From the NCBI RefSeq assembly GCF_001676705.1, contig NZ_CP016170.1, positions 620,001 to 684,000 on the forward strand: a DNA stretch of 64,000 nucleotides. Direction: 5' to 3'. The stretch is from Bordetella bronchialis. Its GTDB lineage: Bacteria > Pseudomonadota > Gammaproteobacteria > Burkholderiales > Burkholderiaceae_B. Positions 19,527-27,231 of this stretch are shown piece by piece. A model generated the notes under the pieces. It ran no database searches. It was not told where the DNA came from and saw only the letters and a program-made list of their open reading frames with translations. Positions within the stretch are counted from its first letter, which is position 1, and each line of letters starts with the position of its first letter. Position numbers and translations under genes: made by a program.

Positions 19527-21242
19527 ATGTCTAAGGCCGAAGCAAGCGTTGAAGAACTGGTATCAATGATCGAGCGGGGCGAACTGCGCTTGCCAGAGAT
19601 GCAGCGCCAGTATGTATGGCGCTCCACGCGAGTGCGCGATCTGCTGGATTCGCTGTATCGCGGCTACCCATCGGGCGCAATCCTGCTTTGGGAAACGGAT
19701 GAAGCTGTGCCGCTGCAGGATTTCGCGGTCAGCCAGAGCACGAATCCTTACCAGAGCGCGCGGCTCCTGCTGGATGGTCAGCAGCGTCTGACATCGCTCT
19801 CTGCCGTCATTCGCGGCGAGCCAGTATCGGTGCGCGGCCGTCGTCGGCCTATCGACTTGCTGTTCAACTTGGAGCATCCCGACCAGTTGGCGGTCGTGAC
19901 CGAAGTGGAAGAGAACGGCGACGACGAGGACGATGTTGACGACGATAGCGAACTGATTGGCGATGAGACGGACTCGACCGAGGACGAACTGCTCAAACGC
20001 TTCAACAAGATGACGTTCGTGGTGGCCACGAGGAAGCTGGAGCAGTTGTCGCATTGGGTGAAAGTGTCGGAAGTGTTCAAGACCGACAACGATGCGCCGT
20101 TCCTCAAACGTGCGGGCATCAGTGGTTTTGACGATCCTCGCTACGAGAAGTATAGCCAGCGCCTGGCCCGGCTACGTGGCATCCGAAAGTACGTTTATCG
20201 GATGGATGTACTGGAACGGACGCTTTCCTATGATGAGGTCACGGAAATCTTCGTCCGGGTCAATTCACTGGGAGCCAAGCTGCGCAGTTCCGACCTGGCC
20301 CTGGCGCAGATCACCGCCAAGTGGCGGCACTCGCTGCAGACGTTCCAGGATTTTCAGAAGGCCTGTGCCAAGACGGGCTTTGACCTCGATCTCGGTTTGC
20401 ACCTGAAGAACCTGATGGCGTTTGCGACCGGTCAGTCACGTTTCCAGATCGTTGGTAGCCTGAGTGTGGAGAAGCTGCAGAAGGCGTGGAAAGAAGCCTG
20501 CGAGGGCATGGAATTCGCGCTCAACTTCCTGCGTAGCAATCTGGGCATCGATAGCCCGGCGCTGCTGTCGTCGCCCTTCTTGCTGGTGGTGCTCGCGTAT
20601 TTCGGACACAGCCGCAACTATGCGCTGAGCAACGATGAGGCCCGCCAACTGCGCTATTGGGCGCTGATGGCCAATGTCAAAGGCCGCTTCTCCCGAGGCT
20701 CCAGCGAAACCATTCTGGATCAGGATTTGGCAAGTATTCGTCAGGGCGGCGCGGTGAGCGAGCTGATCGACCGATTGCGCTTGCAGTTCGGCCGCCTGGA
20801 CATTACCGCGGAGGAGCTGGAAGGCCGAAACCAGCGCAGCGCGCTGTTCAAGACCATGTTCCTGGCTTTCCGCGCTGCCGGTGCGAAAGATTGGCGCAGC
20901 CATCTGACCATTGCTCTGGATCATTCGGGCGCCCAGCATCGCTTGCAGTTCCATCACATCTTTCCCAAAGCCGTACTGAAGACCAGCTTCACTGCGCGCG
21001 AGGCCGATGACATCGCCAATCTGGCCTTCATCGGCGGCAAGACGAATCGCGCGATCAGCGACAAGGCCCCGGCGGTCTACCTGCCTCCGCTGGTGGACCA
21101 GCTTGGCGAGCCAGCGTTCTCAGCACAGTGCATCCCGGTTGAGGCATCGCTGCTGGAAGTGGAAAGCTACAAGGCTTTCTTGCTTGAGCGACGCAAGAGG
21201 ATTGCAACGGTGCTGAATACGTTTGTTGGGCCCGCAGATTAA
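19527..21242 (+). CDS. DUF262 plus C-terminal HNH protein (GmrSD-like)
   Basis: This 571-residue protein has an N-terminal DUF262 domain with LPEMQRQYVW at 22-31 and the diagnostic DGQQR at 83-87. That fold is ParB/sulfiredoxin-like and hydrolyses nucleotide in GmrSD. The C-terminal DUF1524/HNH-type nuclease shows H476-H477 in HHIFPK and NLAFIGGKTNRAIS. A strongly acidic stretch lies between about residues 129 and 155. GmrSD enzymes restrict phage DNA carrying modified cytosines. GAAGGA precedes the ATG, and the gene is 14 bp behind the HNH gene, so it is the last gene of the operon. It may be an add-on type IV module or an integral nuclease. Confidence 0.85.
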   Translation: MSKAEASVEELVSMIERGELRLPEMQRQYVWRSTRVRDLLDSLYRGYPSGAILLWETDEAVPLQDFAVSQSTNPYQSARLLLDGQQRLTSLSAVIRGEPVSVRGRRRPIDLLFNLEHPDQLAVVTEVEENGDDEDDVDDDSELIGDETDSTEDELLKRFNKMTFVVATRKLEQLSHWVKVSEVFKTDNDAPFLKRAGISGFDDPRYEKYSQRLARLRGIRKYVYRMDVLERTLSYDEVTEIFVRVNSLGAKLRSSDLALAQITAKWRHSLQTFQDFQKACAKTGFDLDLGLHLKNLMAFATGQSRFQIVGSLSVEKLQKAWKEACEGMEFALNFLRSNLGIDSPALLSSPFLLVVLAYFGHSRNYALSNDEARQLRYWALMANVKGRFSRGSSETILDQDLASIRQGGAVSELIDRLRLQFGRLDITAEELEGRNQRSALFKTMFLAFRAAGAKDWRSHLTIALDHSGAQHRLQFHHIFPKAVLKTSFTAREADDIANLAFIGGKTNRAISDKAPAVYLPPLVDQLGEPAFSAQCIPVEASLLEVESYKAFLLERRKRIATVLNTFVGPAD

Positions 21243-21291
21243 GCCGGTGGACGGCTGTGTATGTAGGCCAGGGGGGCTCATACTGCCTGAC

Positions 21292-21522
21292 CTAGCTACC
21301 GAGGTAGATGGCAGTGATTTGAAGGCGCTCGTGTCCCAACTCACGGCTGGTGTTCTGACGAGCATGGCGGTCTTCTATGCGCTGCGTTGGACTTAACTCC
21401 GTGACTAATGGTCCACCTGTCGTTGGCGGCGGCCTCCCCGTCAACGTCTCATAACGGCTTTGCGCGTACTGATGGCGAAGACCATGCATATGACTCAGAC
21501 CCGCCGCCTTGCACTGTCCATC
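21292..21522 (-). pseudogene. C-terminal fragment of a second tyrosine integrase, truncated by IS66
   Basis: About 76 codons remain in frame and end with ELGHERLQITAIYLGS. The catalytic end is readable: an H-G-L-R box in HMHGLRHQYAQ, the second His in LGH and Tyr in IYLG. The fragment starts exactly at the IS66 left end (21522/21523); everything N-terminal is missing and is not found on the far side of the insertion sequence. It differs in type from the intact integrase at 1529, so a second mobile element once lay here. It cannot make an active recombinase. Confidence 0.8.
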
Positions 21523-21568
21523 GTAAGCGCTCAGTGAGCAACGTCCTGGCGTGCGTGGCCTGCCCGTG

Positions 21569-23108
21569 TTAGGCAGGCGTTTCCTCGGCGGGCGAGTTCC
21601 AGGGCAACAGCTTCGCATAGTCGTCGGCGGTGTGCGCGTACGGCAGCGCGTTGAGCATGGCGCGGAGATACTGGTAAGGATCGATGCCGTTGGCCTTTGC
21701 GGTTTCCACGAGCGAGTACAGGTTGGCCGGGGCGTGGGCGCCGGCCATGGTGTCGCAGAACAGCCAGCCGCGTCGGCCAACAACGAACGGGCGGATCGCG
21801 TTTTCGCAAGGATTGTTCGAGATCGGCCAGGAGCCGTTATCAACGTAGCGGATGAGCTTTGGCCATTGCCCGTGCAGGTAGTGCAAGGCCTTGCCGAACA
21901 GGCTCTGCGGCAACACGCTGTGCAGATGCTGCGTGAGCAGCGTCTCGATCTCGGCGAGGACCGGCCGGCTTTGCGCAGCGCGTAGCCGCTGGCGTTGCTC
22001 GGGCATCATATCCTTGGCTTGTTGCTCGACGGCAAACAGCTTGCCTATCGATGCACGCCGTCGCGGGGTGGCTCTCGCACTGCGCCTCGGGCAATGCCTC
22101 GTGGGCCTCGATCAGATATCGTCGTGCGTGCGCCCAGCAGCCCAGATGCACAAGACCATAACGCTCGGCAACGGCGTCATACGGCGCATACCCGTCGGTC
22201 ATCAGGGCCGCCTTGAGTCGGCTGCCGGCGTACAGCGTCGCTGCCTGTTCCGTGCTGCGCGTCGGGCTGTATGTGAACAGGCGTATGGGTGGCTCCGAGC
22301 CGTTCATCTGCGCCCACAGGAAGCTTTTGCTTTGTGCCGCTCGCCCAGCCTCCTTGAGTACCTGCACGGTCGTTTCATCGCCGTAGAGGACGTCGGCGTC
22401 CAGTAGATGGTCTCGCAACAGGTTGATCAACGGCTGCACCGCTTTGCCAACCCGCACCACGCTGGCCGCCAACGTGGCGCGCGACAGATCGCCACCGAAG
22501 CGATTGAGCAGACCCGCCTGGCGGTACAGCGGCAGGCCGTCCTGGTATTTGGCTGTAATGCACCACGCCAGTGCCGATTCAGTGAGCAACCCCTTGGGGA
22601 TGACGCGCGCCGGCGCCGGAGTGGTCTTGATGCCGGCATCGCAGCACGGGTAGGCGTACTTCACGCGCTGGTGCTGCAGCACGCGGATCTGCTGCGGCAC
22701 GATGTCCAGTTGTTCGCTGATCTCCACGCCGATCTCGACAAGCGCCTGACCGTCATGCGGGCATACCCGCTCAGAGGCTGGCAACTCGTGACGGACTTCA
22801 ACATGAGGCAGACCGGGGTCAAGAGGCTTGCGCCCACGCTGCTTGCGCACGTGGCCAGCCACCATGACCTGCGTCGTGCCGTCCTCTTCCTGGGCCGGCG
22901 GTGCCTGCTCGCCTGGGGCCAGTGCTTCGGCCTCGTTGAAGAAGAGATCTTTCTGTTCGGATCCGCGCGCTTCGCTCTTGGCCGCGAACAGCTTGCGCTG
23001 GAAGGCCTTCAGTTGCTCCTTCAGCAGATCGCGCTCGACCGTCACCACGCGCAACGCCGCTTGGAGCGCTTCGTATTCGCCGGCGGTGATGGTAACGGTG
23101 TTTGGCAT
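21569..23108 (-). pseudogene. tnpC: IS66 transposase TnpC, frameshifted
   Basis: The DDE transposase of the element. The first part, from 23108, carries the N-terminal coiled coil, the zinc-finger-like region and the DDE-core segments YGDETTVQVL and TDGYAPYD. After EALPEAQ the frame is lost, and the rest continues in another frame from about 22065 to the stop at 21569 (IGKLFAVEQQ, then NPCENAIRPFVVGRRGW with the catalytic Glu, ending NSPAEETPA). A one-base indel between about 22035 and 22075 explains this. IS66 transposases are not known to need frameshifting here, so the copy is probably dead unless this is a sequencing error. Confidence 0.85.
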
Positions 23109-23139
23109 GGCGGGTTAGACCGCCGCGATGATGCGGCGT

Positions 23140-23491
23140 TCACGCCGCCCGATGATACGCCCGTTCCGGATGCCGTTGCACCGCCTCGATGTCGATCCCT
23201 TCGAGTAACCAATGCAGCTGTTCGACGGTCAATATCGCCACCGCTGCTGCGCGCGGCCATACGAAGCGGATCCTTCTCCAGCCGCTTGAACAGCAGCCAG
23301 AAGCTGTTACGGTCACAGAGCAGGATCTTGATGCGGTCGGCCCGACGGTTGCGAAACACATACATGGCGGCCGCAAATGGGTCCAGCCCCAGCGACTGCT
23401 CGACCAACGCCGCCAGGCCGTTGATGGATTGCCGGGAGTCCACCGCCTCGCGATGCAGGTATACCTTCAAGCCCACGTCGAAGCGAAACAT
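23140..23491 (-). pseudogene. tnpB: IS66 accessory protein TnpB, frameshifted
   Basis: The start ATG (23491) shares one base with the tnpA stop (TGATG), the usual coupling in IS66. The first part reads MFRFDVGLKVYLHREAVDS and continues through NGLAALVEQSLG to RLEKD. The frame then breaks at an apparent extra C/G near 23268. The remaining expected sequence, RFVWPRAAAVAILTVEQLHW to the end, is found one frame over and stops at 23140. TnpB is needed for transposition of this family, so the element is disabled twice. Confidence 0.85.
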
Positions 23492-23901
23492 CAGCGCTGG
23501 CTCCAAAGCGCATCGACAATCGCCTTGATCAGCTCGGCGTCGTCGACGCCGCAAGGCAGCTCCATCAACGTGCCATCGGGAAGCCTGGCGCTCAAGACCG
23601 TCTGCCGCCCGGCTGTCAGCGCCGCCGGCTTCGGCGCGTCCACTACCGCGCAGGCTTGGACCGCAACGAATGGCACCAACGCATCCTTGCCAGCCTGGGG
23701 AGCCTGCCTGCTCTGGCCGATCCATTTGGGCAGTTGATTGGCGTTGACTCCCGCCTTCAGCGCCATGTTCGAGATCGATGCCCCCGAACTTACGCACATC
23801 TGGATCAGTCGCTGCTTGGCTACCGGGTCGTAGTCTCGCTTGCCAGTGGAGCGTACCCGTATGGGTTGCAGCGGGAGAAAGTCTACCTGTTCGATCGTCA
23901 T
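23491..23901 (-). CDS. tnpA: IS66 accessory protein TnpA
   Basis: This small 136-residue protein contains a helix-turn-helix of the transposase IS3/IS911-like type. The characteristic run is DYDPVAKQRLIQMCVSSG followed by SISNMALKAGVNANQLPKWI. I start it at the Met of MTIEQVDFLPL (23901); an upstream in-frame Met at 23943 would add 14 residues with no family support. It appears intact, unlike its two partners, and is translationally coupled to tnpB by a one-base overlap. It probably helps assemble the transposition complex by binding the element ends. Confidence 0.8.
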   Translation of the reverse strand: MTIEQVDFLPLQPIRVRSTGKRDYDPVAKQRLIQMCVSSGASISNMALKAGVNANQLPKWIGQSRQAPQAGKDALVPFVAVQACAVVDAPKPAALTAGRQTVLSARLPDGTLMELPCGVDDAELIKAIVDALWSQR

Positions 23902-23985
23902 GGTTGCGTCCGCAAAAGTCGTTGCGGACGCAAGCTTGAGCACTTGTGCGCTATCCCGATAGGGCGTTGTTCGCTAACCGCTTAC

Positions 23986-24258
23986 CCCGATTTCCCCGCG
24001 AAACCTAGCATTCATGGCCCTTTGCCGACCGATCGACGTTTAAACGTGTGATCAACCTCTGATTCCCGTGCTCGCCTGACATTACCGCGGCGCCCATCAT
24101 CCAGGCGCGGTCGGCCGTCCTCGTGCTGAACGCGGCGGCCGCGGTCCTCACCGGTATCTTTCAGCCAACCGACAGCACAACCCTTCCTCTTCGCAATACC
24201 ATCAGTCCGCCGGAAGCACCGGCGACCGTTGGAACAAGCGGAGAAAAGGAGCTGGGCA
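23986..24258. other. intergenic junction between island remnant and esterase, with palindrome
   Basis: No gene is recognised in these 273 bp. A perfect 12-bp palindrome ACGTTTAAACGT lies at 24036-24047 and could be an operator for the esterase. I looked for the missing N-terminal half of the broken integrase on the minus strand and for a copy of the sequence after ychF (an attR), and saw neither. Confidence 0.4.
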
Positions 24259-25905
24259 ATGGAGACTGCAACACCCCGCGCGCTGGACAGGCGCGCGTTC
24301 CTGAAGCACGCGTCGGCGGCGGCAAGCGCCACCATGTTGGCATCGCTCACCCCACGCATCGCGCGCGCCGCCGATCCCGTGGTAGAGACGTCCAACGGCA
24401 AACTCCGCGGGCGTATCGACGACGGCGTCCACGTTTTCAAAGGCGTGCGCTACGGCGACACAACCGGCGGCGCGCATCGCTTCATGCCGCCCCGGCCGCC
24501 GCAGAAATGGGCCGGCACCCAGGACGCCACGCAATGGGGCGCCTCTTGTCCGCAATCGGCGGAAACACAAGACCCTTTCTATTCCTGGTACACGGCCATC
24601 CAGCCGACGAGCGAGGACTGCCTGTTTCTTAACGTCTTCACGCCTGGCGTGAACGACAGCAAGCGGCGGCCCGTCATGGTGTGGCTTCATGGCGGATCCT
24701 GGTCCAGCTGCGCCGGCACGGCGCCGGGTTTCGACGGGACCAATCTGGCGCGCGCCCAGGATGTCGTCGTCGTCACGGTAAACCATCGCCTGAACGCCTT
24801 CGGCTATCTGTGGCTGGAGGACAAGGACGAGCGTTTCGCCGATGCGGGCAGCGCCGGCGTACTGGATGTGCTTCAGGCCCTGCGGTGGGTGCGGGACAAC
24901 GCGGCGGCCTTCGGTGGCGATGCGGGCAATGTCACGGTCTTCGGGCAGTCCGGCGGTGCCGCCAAGGTGGTCGCGCTGATGGGCATGCCCGCCGCCAAGG
25001 GCTTGTTCCACAAGGCCATCGTGCAGAGCTGCTCGGGCGGTATGCGCATCGATAGCCCGGACGAAGCAGCGCGCCAGGCACACGCACTGGCCAGCAAGCT
25101 CGGCATGGAATCCGTCAGCGGCGCGGCCTTGCAACAGGTGCCGACGGATAAGCTGGTTGCCGCGTTGAAGAGCGTGGCGGATCCATTCCGGCCCGTGGTC
25201 GATGGGCGGAATTTCCTGCGCGACCCCTTCTATCCGGATGCGCCGGCCATGTCGGCGCATATTCCGCTTCTGGTCGGCAACGCCAATACGGAAAGCACTT
25301 ATTACCTTCAGGTCGATCCCGATAATTTCTCGCTGGGCATGGCGGACGTGCAGCGCAGGCTGCAGCGTTTCCTGAAAGCCGATGCCGCCCGGGTGGATGG
25401 CTTGATCGAGGCCTACCGCTCGGTGTACCCGGCCTACGATGCGAGCGAAATCCTGATGACGATCACCACCGACTATCTCTTCAAGCGCAATACGCTGAAG
25501 GTGGCCTCGTTGCAGGCCGCCGCGGGGAAGGCGCCGGTCTACGCCTATGTCTTCACTCGACAGACGCCCATACAAGGCGGACGCATCCATTCCCCGCACA
25601 CCGGCGAGGTGCCATTCATCTTCGGCACGGCCAAGGCGGCGCAGGCCCAGGTGGGCAACGGCGCGGACATCGAGCCGATGACTCGCCGCATGATGGCGAC
25701 GTGGGCGGCTTTCGCGCGTACGGGCAATCCCGGCAACCCCACGGTCCCGCGGTGGGAGCCGTTCCGGGATGCGGACCGCCAAACGATGGCGCTGAGCATG
25801 GATAGCCAGTTGCTGAAAGACCCCGGCGGCGCGGCGCGCGGGGCGCTGGAGGGCTTGCCTTATTACGAGTACAGCATCTCGCGGACTGCCTTCGTGAAGG
25901 GGTGA
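24259..25905 (+). CDS. type-B carboxylesterase/lipase, Tat-exported
   Basis: The ATG at 24259 is preceded by AGGAG (24247-24251) and gives 548 residues. Residues about 10-40 form a Tat signal: twin arginines in DRRAFLKHA, a hydrophobic Ala-rich stretch, then IARAAD with a likely cleavage after the ARA. The alpha/beta hydrolase core has the oxyanion-hole segment LHGGSW, the nucleophile elbow FGQSGGAA, and a His in SPHTGEVPF matching the catalytic histidine; ANTEST probably holds the acid. It should hydrolyse carboxylic esters in the periplasm, with unknown substrate. It stands alone, with the second Fic gene 186 bp downstream. Confidence 0.9.
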   Translation: METATPRALDRRAFLKHASAAASATMLASLTPRIARAADPVVETSNGKLRGRIDDGVHVFKGVRYGDTTGGAHRFMPPRPPQKWAGTQDATQWGASCPQSAETQDPFYSWYTAIQPTSEDCLFLNVFTPGVNDSKRRPVMVWLHGGSWSSCAGTAPGFDGTNLARAQDVVVVTVNHRLNAFGYLWLEDKDERFADAGSAGVLDVLQALRWVRDNAAAFGGDAGNVTVFGQSGGAAKVVALMGMPAAKGLFHKAIVQSCSGGMRIDSPDEAARQAHALASKLGMESVSGAALQQVPTDKLVAALKSVADPFRPVVDGRNFLRDPFYPDAPAMSAHIPLLVGNANTESTYYLQVDPDNFSLGMADVQRRLQRFLKADAARVDGLIEAYRSVYPAYDASEILMTITTDYLFKRNTLKVASLQAAAGKAPVYAYVFTRQTPIQGGRIHSPHTGEVPFIFGTAKAAQAQVGNGADIEPMTRRMMATWAAFARTGNPGNPTVPRWEPFRDADRQTMALSMDSQLLKDPGGAARGALEGLPYYEYSISRTAFVKG

Positions 25906-26010
25906 GCCAGGTCGGGCGAAGGGCGGGAGCCGGGAATTCTCTTCAGCAACCCGCCGTCGCGGACGGCGCCCTATGGAGCTCCCGGCGCCCGGCTGTTCCA
26001 GACCCGGCCT

Positions 26011-26108
26011 GCGGCGAATACGCCGCGTATTCACCGCATATCATGCGGCGATTAATTTGCCGCTGCGGCGAATATCCCCCATAATCACCGCATGACTAGC
26101 GGCGATTA
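26011..26108. repeat. six phased copies of GCGGYGAWTA around the start of the second Fic gene
   Basis: Consensus GCGGYGAWTA. Forward copies are at 26011-26020, 26045-26054, 26065-26074 and 26099-26108. Reverse copies are at 26028-26037 (TATTCACCGC) and 26082-26091 (TAATCACCGC). Successive starts are 17, 17, 20, 17 and 17 bp apart, giving two forward-reverse-forward triplets. The last copy lies inside the coding region (codons 3-6) and the fifth abuts the ATG. This looks like a cooperative operator for autorepression, most simply by the winged-helix end of the Fic protein; the binding is inferred. Confidence 0.7.
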
Positions 26109-27231
26109 CACCTATGTCTGGCAGGCGGCGGACTGGCCGGCGTGGCGCTACGACCTCGCCGCGCTGGCCGGGCCGATGGCCCAGGTCAGCCGTTCCCAGG
26201 GAGTACTGCTGGGCAGGATGGCGGACATTGACCCGACCCTGCGCGATGGGGCCAGCCTGGCCGCCTTGACTGACGACGTGGTCAACACCAGCGAGATCGA
26301 AGGCGAGCACCTGAACGTCGCCTCGGTGCGCTCTTCCATTGCGCGGCGCCTGGGGGTGGAGATCGGCGCCTTCGCCCCCGTGGATCGCCATGTCGAAGGC
26401 GTGGTGGAGATGGTGCTCGATGCCACCGCCAACCACGCCGCGCCGCTTACGGCGGATCGCCTCTTCGCCTGGCACGCGGCGCTTTTCCCGACCGGCTATT
26501 CCGGCCTGAGCAGGATCGGCACCGGGGCGTGGCGGGATGACGCGCATGGCCCGATGCAGGTCGTATCGGGGCGGGTAGACCGGCAGACAGTGCATTATGA
26601 AGCGCCCCCGGCCGCGCGCCTGCCGCGGGAAATGACGCGCTTCCTGGCTTGGATGAATACCGCCAGCCCCGCGGAGCCGCCGCTGATACGCGCCGGACTG
26701 GGGCATCTATGGTTCGTGACATTGCACCCTTTCGATGATGGCAACGGCCGTATCGCCCGCGCCGTCGGCGATCTGCTGCTGGCCCGCGCGGATGGCAGCC
26801 CGCGGCGCTTCTATAGCCTGTCGGCGCGGATACAGCGCGACCGCAAGGCCTACTACGACATCCTGGAAAGTACCCAGAAGGGCAGCCTGGATGTGACCGC
26901 TTGGCTGCAGTGGTTTCTGGAGACCTTGAACGCGGCGGTGGACCAGGCCCATGGCACGGTGGACGCCGTGCTGCGCAAGGCGCGCTTCTGGCAGCGGGCG
27001 CCGGGTGCGAGGCTCAACGAGCGCCAGGTCAAGGTCCTGAATCGCTTGCTCGATGGCTTCGAGGGCAAGCTGACGAGTGGCAAATGGGCGGCGCTGGCCA
27101 AATGTTCCGCGGACACCGCGCTGCGGGATATCGGCGAGCTGGTGCGCCTGGGCCTGCTGCGCCGCTCGGAGGCCGGCGGCCGCAGTACCAGCTACGAACT
27201 GGTGGAATCCGAAGGTACCGGCGCGCCTTGA
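26092..27231 (+). CDS. Fic-domain protein (DUF4172-type N-terminus) with C-terminal winged helix
   Basis: A 379-residue predicted AMP transferase. The N-terminal part resembles DUF4172, with inhibitory motif T66-x-x-x-E70-G71 in NTSEIEGEH. The Fic motif HPFDDGNGRIAR is complete at 212-223. The C-terminal ~70 residues form a winged helix (SGKWAALAKCSADTALRDIG). The domain plan is the same as the Fic protein at 3074, but the sequences are clearly different and the upstream repeats are unrelated. No antitoxin gene is adjacent, consistent with built-in inhibition. Its 3' end overlaps the convergent LysR gene by 40 bp. It is probably a self-regulated stress or defense gene; the substrate is unknown. 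Confidence 0.9.
   Translation: MTSGDYTYVWQAADWPAWRYDLAALAGPMAQVSRSQGVLLGRMADIDPTLRDGASLAALTDDVVNTSEIEGEHLNVASVRSSIARRLGVEIGAFAPVDRHVEGVVEMVLDATANHAAPLTADRLFAWHAALFPTGYSGLSRIGTGAWRDDAHGPMQVVSGRVDRQTVHYEAPPAARLPREMTRFLAWMNTASPAEPPLIRAGLGHLWFVTLHPFDDGNGRIARAVGDLLLARADGSPRRFYSLSARIQRDRKAYYDILESTQKGSLDVTAWLQWFLETLNAAVDQAHGTVDAVLRKARFWQRAPGARLNERQVKVLNRLLDGFEGKLTSGKWAALAKCSADTALRDIGELVRLGLLRRSEAGGRSTSYELVESEGTGAP

Larger units (their letters stand above)
21523..23985 (-). mobile_element. IS66-family insertion sequence, 2463 bp, defective
   Basis: Imperfect terminal inverted repeats are visible. The left end (21523-21547) begins GTAAGCGCTCAGTGAG and the right end (23961-23985, read inward) begins GTAAGCGGTTAGCGAA; they match at 20 of 25 positions. 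The element carries tnpA, tnpB and tnpC on the minus strand. IS66 elements make 8-bp target duplications, but the flanks here differ (TGTCCATC on the left, CCCGATTT on the right). Together with the missing half of the interrupted integrase, this points to a deletion next to the element after insertion. Both tnpB and tnpC are frameshifted. Confidence 0.9.

Noticed and set aside
21569..23108. Programmed frameshifting in the IS66 transposase
   Set aside because: IS66 TnpC is normally one open frame and no slippery heptamer with a stimulatory structure was seen; a mutation or sequencing error is simpler.
23986..24258. attR copy of the ychF-proximal sequence
   Set aside because: No shared core longer than a few bases was found between 1332-1528 and this junction.
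26011..26108. CRISPR-like array at the phased repeats
   Set aside because: The repeats are only 10 bp, alternate in orientation and have 7-10 bp spacers; they behave as operator sites, not CRISPR.
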